Part shown: positions 51,271 through 59,818 of the stretch, piece by piece
Position numbering within the stretch: the stretch's first letter is position 1
Layout: each line of letters begins with the position of its first letter
Origin: Embleya sp049739465
Lineage (GTDB): Bacteria > Actinomycetota > Actinomycetes > Streptomycetales > Streptomycetaceae
NCBI RefSeq assembly: GCF_049739465.1
Contig: NZ_JBMHHY010000005.1
Span: forward strand, 62,001-126,000
DNA length: 64,000 bases
Reading direction: 5' to 3'
Notes under the pieces: model-generated
Database searches by the model: none
What the model was told of the DNA's origin: nothing
The model's input: only the letters and a program-made list of their open reading frames with translations
Made by a program: the position numbers and the translations under genes

Positions 51271-51325
51271 CATACCCAAACGCATAGGTATGACTTAATC
51301 AAGAGCTGGGCGCAATTAAGTCATA
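51271..51325. promoter_or_regulatory. GntR-type operator in the gnt intergenic region
   Basis: TATGACTTAAT (51289-51299) and ATTAAGTCATA (51315-51325) form a perfect 11-bp inverted repeat with a 15-base spacer. A second inverted repeat CATACC/GGTATG (51271-51276, 51287-51292) overlaps it. The site lies between gntK and the regulator gene. Confidence 0.82.
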
Positions 51326-51370
51326 CGTAATCCGAGCAGCTTGCCGCACCCCGCCCAGTAGGCTTCGGCC

Positions 51371-52120
51371 ATGGAGAACGAGGGCCGGGGCCTGCCCATC
51401 TCGCAGGTGGGCCTGCATATGAAGGTGCTGGAATCCCTCGGGCCGGCGATCACGGCCGGCATCCACCCGGCCGGCACGGTATTGCGCACCGACGAGCTGG
51501 AGCACCGCTTCGAGGTCTCGCGCACCGTGGTCCGCGAGGCGATTCGGGTTTTGGAATCGATGCAGCTCGTCGAGTCGCGGCGGCGGGTCGGGGTAACCGT
51601 CCGTCCGCCCGACCAGTGGAACGTCTTCGACCCGTACGTGATCCGCTGGCGGCTGGCCGGCGTCGACCGCCCGCGCCAACTGCGCTCGCTGACCGGACTG
51701 CGCTCGGCGATCGAACCCGCGGCGGCGGCGCTGGCCGCGGCGTCCGCCACGCCGGCGCAGTGTGCCGCGCTGACCGAGCACGCGCTGGGCATGGTGTCCA
51801 CGTCGCGCGGCCGGCAGCTGGAGGCGTATCTGGTGCACGACATCGCGTTCCACCGGGTGATCCTGGCCGCGTCCGGCAACGAGATGTTCGCCCGGTTGGG
51901 CGACGTGGTCGCCGAGGTGCTCACCGGCCGCACCCACCACCACGTGATGTTCCCGGACCCGGACCCGGCGGCGGTGACGCTGCACGTCCGGGTGGCCGAG
52001 GCGGTCCGCGAGGGCGACGCGCCGGAGGCGGAGCGGTTGACCCGGGAGATCACCATCGGCGCGATGGCCGAACTGGAGGTACTGGCACCGGAGTTCGGTG
52101 TCGGGGTGGAGCAGCCGTAG
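51371..52120 (+). CDS. GntR/FadR-family regulator of the gluconate operon
   Basis: This is a 249-residue regulator. The winged helix (GTVLRTDELEHRFEVSRTVVREAIRVLESMQLVESRRRVGVTV) is followed by an FCD ligand domain with metal/ligand His residues in HDIAFHRVILAASGN and HVRVAEAVREGDAPEAE. It is divergent from gntK and should repress gntK-gntP and itself through the inverted repeat, with release by gluconate or 6-phosphogluconate. The gene name is withheld because the FadR subgroup differs from E. coli GntR (LacI type). Confidence 0.9.
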   Translation: MENEGRGLPISQVGLHMKVLESLGPAITAGIHPAGTVLRTDELEHRFEVSRTVVREAIRVLESMQLVESRRRVGVTVRPPDQWNVFDPYVIRWRLAGVDRPRQLRSLTGLRSAIEPAAAALAAASATPAQCAALTEHALGMVSTSRGRQLEAYLVHDIAFHRVILAASGNEMFARLGDVVAEVLTGRTHHHVMFPDPDPAAVTLHVRVAEAVREGDAPEAERLTREITIGAMAELEVLAPEFGVGVEQP

Positions 52121-52183
52121 AGCGGGATCACCAACCCCCTTGTATCGCCGGTGAGTTCGTATGTCCCGTTTTGGTGTGAACCA

Positions 52184-52211
52184 TTGACCGATTGGTCTGG
52201 ACCTCTTAACT
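52184..52211 (+). promoter_or_regulatory. LPMO promoter with a DasR-like site between -35 and -10
   Basis: TTGACC (52184-52189) and TTAACT (52206-52211) are 16 bp apart. The spacer holds TGGTCTGGACCT (52193-52204), very close to the dre core and to the chitinase-promoter repeat of Streptomyces. A bound protein here would block RNA polymerase. Confidence 0.7.
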
Positions 52212-52315
52212 TGAGGAACGCAGTACGGATGTGAGCATCCGGTGAAAATGACGTACGACGCGGACCCGGACCGTTCGAACGTCCTTCGCATTCACTCGTC
52301 CCCAAGGAGAGTTTC

Positions 52316-52906
52316 ATGCGTACAAGGACCATCCTGGCGGCGCTGGCCGTGCCCATCGTCTCGATACCGCTGATCCTGGCCGGCTCGGCCCAGGGCCATG
52401 GCTGGATCACCGGCCCGCCGAGCCGTTCCGCGTACTGCGCGGATGGCACGGTCGCCAACTGCGGCGAGATCCAGTGGGAACCGCAGAGCGTGGAGGGCCC
52501 CAAGGGCTTCCCGGCCTGGGGGCCGGACGACGGCACGCTCTGCGCCGGCGGCAACGCGCGCTTCGCCGAACTGGACGACCCGCGCGGCGGCGCGTGGCCG
52601 AGCACCCAGGTCAGCTCCGGCGCGAGCGAGACCTTCACCTGGAAGCTGACCGCGAGGCACGCGACCACGTCGTTCCGCTACTTCGTCACCAAGCAGGGCT
52701 GGGACCCGACCCAGACGGTCACCAGGTCCCAACTGGAGAGCACCCCGTTCCTGACCGTGCCCTACAACGGTGTGCAACCGGACGCGATCATCTCGCACAC
52801 CGGCTCGCTGCCGGGAGGCCGCAGCGGCCGGGCGGTGATCCTGGCCGTCTGGGACGTCGCCGACACGGGCAACGCCTTCTACCAGTGCACGGACGTCACT
52901 TTCTGA
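52316..52906 (+). CDS. AA10 lytic polysaccharide monooxygenase (chitin-active type)
   Basis: This is 196 residues, a minimal single-domain LPMO. The signal peptide ends at SAQG and leaves H28 (HGWITGPPSR) as the mature N-terminus. Together with H115 (TARHATTSF) it forms the copper histidine brace. Four or more Cys (YCADGTVANC, LCAGGN, YQCTDVTF) allow disulphides. The pattern is that of chitin-active AA10 enzymes that cut crystalline chitin oxidatively outside the cell. No binding module follows. The promoter has a DasR-like element, as expected for chitin genes. Confidence 0.9.
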   Translation: MRTRTILAALAVPIVSIPLILAGSAQGHGWITGPPSRSAYCADGTVANCGEIQWEPQSVEGPKGFPAWGPDDGTLCAGGNARFAELDDPRGGAWPSTQVSSGASETFTWKLTARHATTSFRYFVTKQGWDPTQTVTRSQLESTPFLTVPYNGVQPDAIISHTGSLPGGRSGRAVILAVWDVADTGNAFYQCTDVTF

Positions 52907-52949
52907 TTGGGCGACTTCTGCCTATTGGGCGGCTTCGCCGCCGGCTCGC

Positions 52950-53003
52950 GAGGTGCCGCTTTTTACTCCTCCGCTTCGCTCCTCCGCAAAAAAGCGGCAC
53001 CTC
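52950..53003. terminator. Hairpin terminator with T/A-ended stem after the LPMO gene
   Basis: The 15-bp perfect arms GAGGTGCCGCTTTTT and AAAAAGCGGCACCTC enclose a 24-base loop containing CTCCGCTTCGCTCC. The run of T residues at the inner end and the strong stem suit a terminator. Confidence 0.82.
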
Positions 53004-53008
53004 GCTCG

Positions 53009-53049
53009 GGACGGCGTGTCCCTCCGCTTCGCTCCGGGCCACGCCGTCC
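53009..53049. terminator. Second hairpin downstream of the LPMO gene
   Basis: The 10-bp perfect arms GGACGGCGTG and CACGCCGTCC lie a few bases after the first hairpin, and the loop again contains CTCCGCTTCGCTCC. Confidence 0.65.
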
Positions 53050-53358
53050 AAACTTGCGGCTCCGCCGCTCTCCGCGCTTCGCGCGTCGATCACTTGGGGC
53101 GGCCACGGTCGGGGGCGCTGACACGCCGAACCGCGGCCAACGGCCGGCCACACCGGGGGCTGCGGGGCCGGAGCAGGCCGCCCCGCAGCTTCTGAACCCG
53201 CAGCCATCGAGGTGAACGCAACGGGTGGAGCGGGTGGGCACATCTTTTGCCGAGTCGGCAACAAGGTTTGTCGAACGGTGCGTTCCTGGCGGAGCATGAG
53301 CGCACGGCGACCCACCCCGCGTCGCCGGGAGAACCTCACCGTCCTGGAGGACCGCGCG

Positions 53359-54006
53359 ATGACCGCACACCCGCACGACGAAGCGCTCTCGGCTGCCGCG
53401 CTCTGGGACGCCAGGTACGCGGAGAGTCACCGGATCTGGAGTGGCAATCCCAATGCCACGCTGGTCCGCGAGGCCGCCGACCTGGCCCCCGGGCGCGCCC
53501 TGGACATCGGGTGCGGTGAGGGTGGCGACGCGATCTGGCTCGCCGAGCGTGGTTGGACGGTGACCGGGATCGACGTCTCCCGGATCGCCCTCGCGCGCGC
53601 CGCCGAGCACGCGAGGGAGAAGGGCGTCGGGGACCGGATCGAGTGGGAGTGGCACGACCTGGGCGCGACCTTCCCCACCGGCGGCTTCGACCTGGTCTCG
53701 GCACACTTCCTGCACTCGCACGGCGACCTGCCCCGTGAGGCGATCCTGCGCTCGGCCGCCGCGGCCGTCCTGCCCGGCGGCGTACTCCTGATCGTCGGCC
53801 ACTCGGGCCTGCCCGCCTGGGAGGAGAACCCGCACCCGGAGATGGAGCTCCCCACCCCCGCGAGCGTGCTCGCCGCGCTGGAACTCCCGGACGGGGCATG
53901 GGAGGTGCTCCGCTGCGAGGAGCACGAGCGGATCCAGAACGACCCCGACGGCAAACCCACGACCCGAATCGACAACACCCTCAAGGTGCGTCGAATCAGC
54001 GCCTGA
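53359..54006 (+). CDS. SAM-dependent methyltransferase (class I)
   Basis: This is 215 residues. Motif I is ALDIGCGEGGDAIWLAERGW, followed by VTGIDVSRIALARAAEHA (acidic loop), WHDLGATFPTGGFDLVSAHFLHS and AAAVLPGGVLLIVGH. This arrangement is that of small TehB/thiopurine-type methyltransferases acting on small molecules or metalloids. The start MTAHPHDEALS has GGAGG nine bases upstream. It converges with and overlaps the DUF2264 gene by 11 bp. The acceptor is unknown. Confidence 0.85.
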   Translation: MTAHPHDEALSAAALWDARYAESHRIWSGNPNATLVREAADLAPGRALDIGCGEGGDAIWLAERGWTVTGIDVSRIALARAAEHAREKGVGDRIEWEWHDLGATFPTGGFDLVSAHFLHSHGDLPREAILRSAAAAVLPGGVLLIVGHSGLPAWEENPHPEMELPTPASVLAALELPDGAWEVLRCEEHERIQNDPDGKPTTRIDNTLKVRRISA

Positions 54007-55912
54007 CCGCCGGCTCCGAGTGGGTGACGGCGCAGCGCCCCGAGGCGTCCCGCACCACCTCGCTCACCGTCCCGTCGCCCCACCCGACCGCCACCCCCGA
54101 CGCCGTCGCCGACACGCGCGGCGCGGGGGTGGGTTCGGTGTCGGCCCAGGTCAGCGACACCACGCTGACCAGTGGCCGGCGGGTGGCCACCGTGCCGTGC
54201 AGGACGGCCAGTTCGGCCGCCGGGCCGAACGCGGTTCCGTGCGGGACGGGATGTATCTCGGCCCGATCCCAGCCCAGTGCGCCGGTGAGGGTGGTCGCTA
54301 CGGACGACGTGCCGACCAGCGCCTCGACTCGCGCCTCGATCCCCTCGGCCGAGGAGCGCAGTTCGTCGGCGCGCGCGGCTGCCGGCGCCCAGCCGGTTTC
54401 GCATACCGAGGTGCCCGCCGGCGCCTCGACGTGGTGCACGCGTACCTCGTACGGACCGCGCACCACGCTGATCGACACGATCCGGGTGCCCGGCGCCGGA
54501 ACGTGTGCCGAGGCGGCCCAGTCCGGCCCGGCGCCGAGCGGTTCGACCCGGCCGCGTTCGCTCACCCGCCCGTCCAGGACCAACCCCACGTGGTTGTCCG
54601 CCGGATCGCCCTCGCGGGTCGGGCCGGTGAGCGTCGAATAGGCCAGCCGGGCGTAGAGCGGGTCGTCGGGTTCCGGGGCGCCGGCGGCCGGTTGGTGGTC
54701 GGCGCCGTGGTTGACCAACCTGGCCGCGCCCCGGCCGGCGTGTAGCAAAAGACCGGGGCCCGGCAGGCCGAGCGCGGTGTCGTCGGCCTCCGCCGGGCCG
54801 GGGGCCTCGGTCGCGGTCCATACCTCGTGGTGGTCCGGGAGCAGCAGGCCGACGAAGCCCTTGGCCGCCCAGTACGGGGACGCCGAGCCCGAGTAGGACT
54901 GCACGGTCGCGGGGTCGGGGCCGTACCAGCCGAGGGACAGCAGGCCGTCGCGGGCCGCGCCCCGGTCCAGGAAGTGCCGCAGCACACCACTGGCCAGGCG
55001 GCGCGTGGTGCCGGGGGAGTAGGGCGTGGCGTCGACGAGGGCGCCCAGCCACAGGGGGGCCGCGGCGGCGAAGCGGTAGGTCAGGGATCGACCCTGGTGC
55101 AGCGGTGCGCCGACGCGGTCGAACAGGCGACCGTAGCCGGTGAGGAATTCGGCCAACCGCTCGCGTCGGACCGGGTCGGCCGGCTCGCCCGCCACCGCCG
55201 CGCACAGCAGTGGGTACAGGTGCATCGCCCAGCCGTTGTAGTGGTCGAAGTAGCGGCCGTGGCCGTCCGTGTACCAGCCGTCACCCACATACCATTCGTC
55301 GATCCGGGCCAGGCCCCGCTCGATCGCGGCGCGGGCCGATTCGTGGTGTCGGCCGGCCGCGTCCAGGAACGTGCCGACCGCGACCGGGAAGAGCCACCAG
55401 TTGTTGTCGACCGGTTCGTGGCGCAGCGCGCCGGCCAGCCAGTCGGCGGCCCGGTCGCGGGTGGATTCGTCGAGCAGGTCCCAGAGTTGATCCTTCGTCA
55501 GGTGCAGGGCCAAGGCAACGGATGCCGCCTCGACCATGGCCTGGCCACGATCGGCGATCAGCGGCCATGACTGGGGATCGGCCGTGCCGGGCGCGGCGGT
55601 TCCGGTGCGCAGGCCGTCGGCATAGGGCTCCAGAAGCCCCGCCGGGACCGGTCGGCCGGACGCCGCGGTGCCCGCCGCCCGCAGTGCGGCGAGCAGGAAG
55701 GTGCGGGCGTATCCCTCCAGGCCGTCGGAGCGGGCGCCGGACCAACTCGTGGGCCCGGGCAGGGTGATCAGCGCGCCGCCCGGTGAGCGGTACGGGCCGA
55801 CGGCGGCGAGCAGGCCGTCGGCCACCGCCTCCCAGTGTGCGCGGGTCCAGCCGGTGTACGGGCTCAGCACGCGGTCCTCGGGCGGCAGCACGAACGGGTG
55901 TGGGGCGTTCAC
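53996..55912 (-). CDS. DUF2264-type carbohydrate-active protein
   Basis: This is a 638-residue cytoplasmic protein that resembles DUF2264 proteins, an (alpha/alpha)6-barrel fold near glycoside hydrolase GH105/GH88 and heparinase-like families. Typical stretches are DNNWWLFPVAVGTFLDAAG, WYTDGHGRYFDHYNGWAMHLYPLL and QSYSGSASPYWAAKGFVGLLLP. A C-terminal beta-sandwich follows (residues 400-638). The GTG start has AAGGAG. It is divergent from the regulator gene and shares its operators, so it probably hydrolyses or breaks a sugar brought in by the adjacent ABC transporter. Confidence 0.8.
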   Translation of the reverse strand: MNAPHPFVLPPEDRVLSPYTGWTRAHWEAVADGLLAAVGPYRSPGGALITLPGPTSWSGARSDGLEGYARTFLLAALRAAGTAASGRPVPAGLLEPYADGLRTGTAAPGTADPQSWPLIADRGQAMVEAASVALALHLTKDQLWDLLDESTRDRAADWLAGALRHEPVDNNWWLFPVAVGTFLDAAGRHHESARAAIERGLARIDEWYVGDGWYTDGHGRYFDHYNGWAMHLYPLLCAAVAGEPADPVRRERLAEFLTGYGRLFDRVGAPLHQGRSLTYRFAAAAPLWLGALVDATPYSPGTTRRLASGVLRHFLDRGAARDGLLSLGWYGPDPATVQSYSGSASPYWAAKGFVGLLLPDHHEVWTATEAPGPAEADDTALGLPGPGLLLHAGRGAARLVNHGADHQPAAGAPEPDDPLYARLAYSTLTGPTREGDPADNHVGLVLDGRVSERGRVEPLGAGPDWAASAHVPAPGTRIVSISVVRGPYEVRVHHVEAPAGTSVCETGWAPAAARADELRSSAEGIEARVEALVGTSSVATTLTGALGWDRAEIHPVPHGTAFGPAAELAVLHGTVATRRPLVSVVSLTWADTEPTPAPRVSATASGVAVGWGDGTVSEVVRDASGRCAVTHSEPAVRR

Positions 55913-55959
55913 GGATCTCCTTGGCTGGACGCGCGCGGGCTTCGACACGCTAGGCGGGG

Positions 55960-55998
55960 TCGAACGATCAGGTCAAGGGTTGGTTTGATCGAACGATC
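55960..55998. promoter_or_regulatory. Operator-like GATCG-AA-CGATC sites between DUF2264 and regulator genes
   Basis: The palindrome GATCGAACGATC is at 55987-55998 and a partial copy TCGAACGATCA at 55960-55970. Both lie in the divergent promoter region. A third full copy is in front of the ABC solute-binding gene at 57345. Confidence 0.7.
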
Positions 55999-56116
55999 CT
56001 TTTCAATCAAAATCGAATGGTGATGCCCTAGGCTGAGGCCGCGACCGGACAGCAGCCGGGCGCAGGGGGGCATGCCCCGACCCGGGCGTGCGTGAAGCGG
56101 AAGGACGACGTCCACG

Positions 56117-57346
56117 GTGTTGGCGGAACAGCGGCAGGAACTCATTCTCAGGACGGCCCGCGAACAGGGCAGCGTCAAGGTGGTCGAGATCGCCGAGGAA
56201 CTGGGCGTATCCCTGGTCACCGTGCGCCGCGACGTCACCGCGCTGGTGGCGAGCGGCCTGCTGGCCCGGGTACACGGCGGCGCCACCCTGCCGCACGCGC
56301 GCCCGGCGGCGGCGCCCTTCGGTCCATCGGTGGCGGGCGGCCGGCCGGTCCCGGGCAACCACGACGGCCCGACGGTGGGCATGCTCGTACCGTCCGCCAC
56401 CTACTACTTTCCCGAGGTGGTACGCGGCGCCCGGGACGCGGTGGAGGCGATCGGCGGCCGGCTGGTGCTCGGCATCTCGCGCTATCTGCCCACCGAAGAC
56501 CGGGACCAGGTCGACCAGTTGTTGCGCGGCGGCGTGGACGGGCTGCTGCTGACCCCCTCGCGGGCGCCAGGACCGGGCGGCGAGGACGCCTGGATGGGGC
56601 AACTCCCGGTGCCGGTGGTGCTGGTGGAGCGCCGGGCGGAGATCGGCTCGGGCCTCGAACACCTGGACCGGGTGGCCTCCGACCATGCGCTCGGCGCCGC
56701 GCGGGCGGTGCGCCGGCTCGGCGCGCTGGGCCACGAGCGGATCCTCCTGGTGGCCCGGCTGGGCAGTCCGACCACGCCGGCGGTGCACGCCGGGTACAGC
56801 GCCGCGATGGCCGCGCTCGGCCTGACCCCGCCGGATCCGGCCGGGGTGGAGACGCCGCATCCGGGCGAGGACGCGGACGGTTTCGATCGAGCGGTCACCC
56901 GGGTGATCGAGGCGGCCCGGTCGGGCGCGGCCACCGCCGCGCTCGTGCACAACGACCAGGACGCACTGCTCCTGGTGTCCCGACTGCGGGCGGCCGGCCT
57001 GGACGTACCCGGCGATCTGGCGCTGATCGCGTATGACGACGAGGTCGCCGCGCTGGCCGATCCGCCGCTGAGCGCGATCGCGCCGGCCAAGCACGAGGTG
57101 GGCCGGATCGCGGTCGAACTGCTGGCCGCGCGGCTGGCCGACGCCGACGACGAGCGGGCCCCGCGGCACATCTCGCTGGTGCCGAGATTGCGGCTGCGGG
57201 CCACCACGGGCGAGGACGAGCACGCGGACGAGGCGACCGGTACCGAGACGTCGGGTACCGAGACCCCGCGGGCCGAGAACCCTCGTACCGAGACCCCGCG
57301 CACCGAGACCGCCCGAACCGGCGTCGCGGCACGAACCGCTCCGTGA
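56117..57346 (+). CDS. DeoR-HTH / LacI-sensor hybrid transcriptional regulator
   Basis: This is a 409-residue regulator. The N-terminal helix-turn-helix is DeoR-like (QELILRTAREQGSVKVVEIAEELGVSLVTVRRDVTALVASGLLARVHGGA). From residue 85 a LacI/periplasmic-binding-type sensor domain follows (VGMLVPSATYYFPEVVRGARDAVEAIGG, then PGDLALIAYDDEVAALADPPLSAIAPAKHEVGRIA). The tail has 6-residue repeats (TETPRT/TETARTG). The GTG start has GGAAGGA about 11 bases upstream. It probably represses the DUF2264 and ABC genes through GATCGAACGATC and is released by a sugar. Confidence 0.87.
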   Translation: MLAEQRQELILRTAREQGSVKVVEIAEELGVSLVTVRRDVTALVASGLLARVHGGATLPHARPAAAPFGPSVAGGRPVPGNHDGPTVGMLVPSATYYFPEVVRGARDAVEAIGGRLVLGISRYLPTEDRDQVDQLLRGGVDGLLLTPSRAPGPGGEDAWMGQLPVPVVLVERRAEIGSGLEHLDRVASDHALGAARAVRRLGALGHERILLVARLGSPTTPAVHAGYSAAMAALGLTPPDPAGVETPHPGEDADGFDRAVTRVIEAARSGAATAALVHNDQDALLLVSRLRAAGLDVPGDLALIAYDDEVAALADPPLSAIAPAKHEVGRIAVELLAARLADADDERAPRHISLVPRLRLRATTGEDEHADEATGTETSGTETPRAENPRTETPRTETARTGVAARTAP

Positions 57347-57356
57347 TCGAACGATC
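57345..57356. promoter_or_regulatory. GATCG-AA-CGATC operator before the sugar ABC genes
   Basis: A full copy of the 12-bp palindrome overlaps the regulator's stop codon and lies about 120 bp upstream of the solute-binding gene, whose promoter should be in between. Confidence 0.68.
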
Positions 57357-57477
57357 ATGATGAGTTTCGTTTTTCATCGATTGTTCATTTGCTCTTGACG
57401 CTGTTCGCTCCTGACCGAATGATGCTCGCTATCGCCTTCGATATCGCCATCGATGCAGGTTCGACCCGGGAGCATCC

Positions 57478-58812
57478 ATGCAACGCACATCCGTCAGACT
57501 CGGCACGGCTCTCGTCGGCCTGGTCACCGCCCTGAGCCTGGTCACCGGCTGCGGTGGCGGCGACGACAAGAAGAAGGACTCCGGCGCCGCCCCCGCCTCG
57601 GGCGGCGCCCCGGGCCAGAAGCAGGAACTGAGCTTCTGGTCCTGGACCAAGGGCACCCAGGAGGTCGTGGACGCGTTCAACAAGTCGCATCCCGACATCC
57701 AGGTCAAGTACGAACAGATCCCGTCCGGCAACGCCGGCGGCTACGCGAAGATGGCCAACGCGGTCAAGGCGGGCAACGCCCCCGACGTACTGACCATCGA
57801 ATACCCGCAGTTGCCGGACTTCGTCAGCCAGGGGGCCGTGCAGGACCTCACCGCGAAGGTGTCCGGACTCAAGGGCAAGTTCCCCGCCTCGGTCAACAAG
57901 CTGACCGAACTGGGCGGCAAGACCTGGGCGGTGCCGCTGGACGCCGCGCCGATGGCGCTGTATTACCGCAAGGACTTCTTCACCGACCACAACATTGCGG
58001 TGCCCAAGACCTGGGACGAGTACCGGGCCGCCGCCGAGCAGGTCAAGAAGGCCGACCCGAACGCCCGGATCGGCACCTTCTACCCGGACGACCCCAGCAC
58101 CATGGCCGGGCTGACCTGGCAGGCCGGCGGCTCCTGGTTCGCCACCGAGGGCAACAGCTGGAAGGTCTCGCTGACCGACCCGAACTCGAAGAAGATCGGC
58201 GACTACTGGAACAAGCTGGTCTCCGACGACCTGGTGCGCGTCCAGCCCTCGTTCAGCCAGCAGTGGAACGCCGACCTCAAGAGCGGCGGCACGGTCGGCA
58301 TCGTCGGCGCCTCGTGGAGCGCGGGCGTCCTCAAGAGCAGCCAGCCCGACCTGGCCGGCAAGTGGGCCGTCGCCCCGCTCCCGGACTGGGGGACACCGAG
58401 CAACGGCATGCTCGGCGGCTCGACCTTCGCGGTGAGCAAGGACAGCAAGAAGACCCAGGCCGCGCTCACCTTCATCGAGTGGATGACCACCACGAAGGAC
58501 GGGATCTCCGCGCGGATCGCCAGCGGCTCCTCCAGCGCCTACCCGGCGGCCACCGAACTGGTGCCCACCGCCGCGCAGTTCTTCGACACCGGCTACTTCG
58601 GCAAGCAGGACATCTACCCGCTGTTCACCGAGGCGACCGGCAGGATCGGCGCGGGCTGGACCTGGGGTCCGTCGATGACCCAGACCAACACCGTGCTCAA
58701 GGACCAACTCGGCAAGCTCTCCAGCGGCGGCAGCATCGTGGGCGCCCTGGAGGAGGCCCAGAAGACCACCGTCGAAGAGCTGCGGAAGCGCGGCATCTCG
58801 GTCAAGAGCTGA
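57478..58812 (+). CDS. Sugar ABC transporter solute-binding lipoprotein
   Basis: This is 444 residues. The lipoprotein signal ends in LVTGC (C25), then a flexible Gly/Ala/Lys linker and a family-1 extracellular binding domain (ELSFWSWTKGTQEVVDAFNKSHPDIQVKYEQIP, LGGKTWAVPLDAAPMALYYRKDFF, LTWQAGGSWFATEG, MLGGSTFAVSKDSKKTQAALTFIEWM). It captures an oligosaccharide or sugar outside the cell. The ATG has GGGAG upstream. No ATPase gene is in this operon, so, as usual in Streptomyces, a shared MsiK-type ATPase would power it. Confidence 0.92.
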   Translation: MQRTSVRLGTALVGLVTALSLVTGCGGGDDKKKDSGAAPASGGAPGQKQELSFWSWTKGTQEVVDAFNKSHPDIQVKYEQIPSGNAGGYAKMANAVKAGNAPDVLTIEYPQLPDFVSQGAVQDLTAKVSGLKGKFPASVNKLTELGGKTWAVPLDAAPMALYYRKDFFTDHNIAVPKTWDEYRAAAEQVKKADPNARIGTFYPDDPSTMAGLTWQAGGSWFATEGNSWKVSLTDPNSKKIGDYWNKLVSDDLVRVQPSFSQQWNADLKSGGTVGIVGASWSAGVLKSSQPDLAGKWAVAPLPDWGTPSNGMLGGSTFAVSKDSKKTQAALTFIEWMTTTKDGISARIASGSSSAYPAATELVPTAAQFFDTGYFGKQDIYPLFTEATGRIGAGWTWGPSMTQTNTVLKDQLGKLSSGGSIVGALEEAQKTTVEELRKRGISVKS

Positions 58813-58912
58813 CCCCGCACGAGGCCGCCCGTCGGCCCGGACCCGTGACCCGCAGGCCCCCGGTGCGCCGCGCGCCACCACGCACCGGGGGACGCCACGA
58901 GGAAGCAGTTCC

Positions 58913-59818
58913 ATGAGCACATCCCTGCGCGCCGGACGCCGGCGCCGGAAGACCACCGCCGCGCTGTTCCTGACCCCGTTCTACGTGCTGTTCATCGCCA
59001 CCATGGTGGTGCCGATCGGCTACGCGATCTGGCTGAGCCTGTTCACCGACAAGACCTCGGGACTGGGCTTCGGCGGTACCAGACGGGTGTTCACCGGCCT
59101 CGGCAACTACGCCGACGCGCTGAGCGACGAGAAGTTCCGTGACGGCTTCGTCGCGATCGGCCTGTACTGCCTCCTCTACATCCCGGTGATGGTCGGCGCC
59201 GCGCTCGCCCTGGCCCTGCTCCTCGATTCGGCGCTGGCCCGGGCCCGGCGGTTCTTCCAACTGGCGCTGTTCCTGCCGCACGCGGTGCCGGGCATCATCG
59301 CCGCGTTGATCTGGGTCTACCTCTACACCCCGGGCCTGAGCCCGGTCGTCGACCTGCTCGAATCCGGCGGCCTGCACTGGGACTTCCTGGCCTCGGACAC
59401 CGCGCTGTTCTCCATCGTCAACATCGCCACGTGGGAGTGGATCGGCTACAACATGATCATCTTCTACGCCGCACTCCAGGCGATCCCGCGCGAGGTGGTC
59501 GAGGCGGCCACCGTGGACGGCGCCGGACCGGTGCGCATCGCGGTCTCCGTGAAGATCCCGATGATCCGCGCCGCCGTGGCGATGACCATGCTGTTCACCA
59601 TCATCGGCTCGCTGCAACTGTTCACCGAGCCGTCCATCCTCAGCGACGCCAACCCCGCCGTGGGCAGCTCCTGGACCCCCAACATGTACGCCTACTCGGC
59701 CGCCTTCCGCGCCAACGACTTCGGCCTGGCGGCGGCGGCCTCCGTACTGCTCGCCGTATTCGCCGCGGCACTGTCGTTCGGCGTCACCCGCCTGTCGTCC
59801 GGACGGAGGACCGCATGA
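58913..59818 (+). CDS. Sugar ABC transporter permease (MalF/UgpA type)
   Basis: This is 301 residues and six membrane helices. The EAA loop that contacts the ATPase is AIPREVVEAATVDGAGPVRIAVSVKIPMIRA. Early helix FLTPFYVLFIATMVVPIGYAIWLSLF is typical. It ends with an ATGA overlap to the second permease gene. Confidence 0.93.
   Translation: MSTSLRAGRRRRKTTAALFLTPFYVLFIATMVVPIGYAIWLSLFTDKTSGLGFGGTRRVFTGLGNYADALSDEKFRDGFVAIGLYCLLYIPVMVGAALALALLLDSALARARRFFQLALFLPHAVPGIIAALIWVYLYTPGLSPVVDLLESGGLHWDFLASDTALFSIVNIATWEWIGYNMIIFYAALQAIPREVVEAATVDGAGPVRIAVSVKIPMIRAAVAMTMLFTIIGSLQLFTEPSILSDANPAVGSSWTPNMYAYSAAFRANDFGLAAAASVLLAVFAAALSFGVTRLSSGRRTA

Larger units (their letters stand above)
52907..53358. 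other. Hairpin-rich intergenic region
   Basis: These 450 bp carry no convincing gene. They contain a small hairpin GGCGGC-TTC-GCCGCC (52929-52943), two large hairpins (entered separately), and repeated CTCCGCTTCGCTCC segments in both loops. Further GC-rich sequence follows up to the methyltransferase ribosome site (CTGGAGG). Confidence 0.7.

Noticed and set aside
49281..51302. Fusion of gluconokinase and gluconate permease frames into one protein
   Set aside because: The long frame is a shadow upstream of gntP; gntK is in another frame and ends with a normal stop overlapping the gntP GTG.
57220..57346. Tandem repeat at the end of the hybrid regulator gene as a separate element
   Set aside because: It is a short imperfect in-frame 18-bp repeat coding a Thr/Glu/Pro tail, which is common in Streptomyces proteins.
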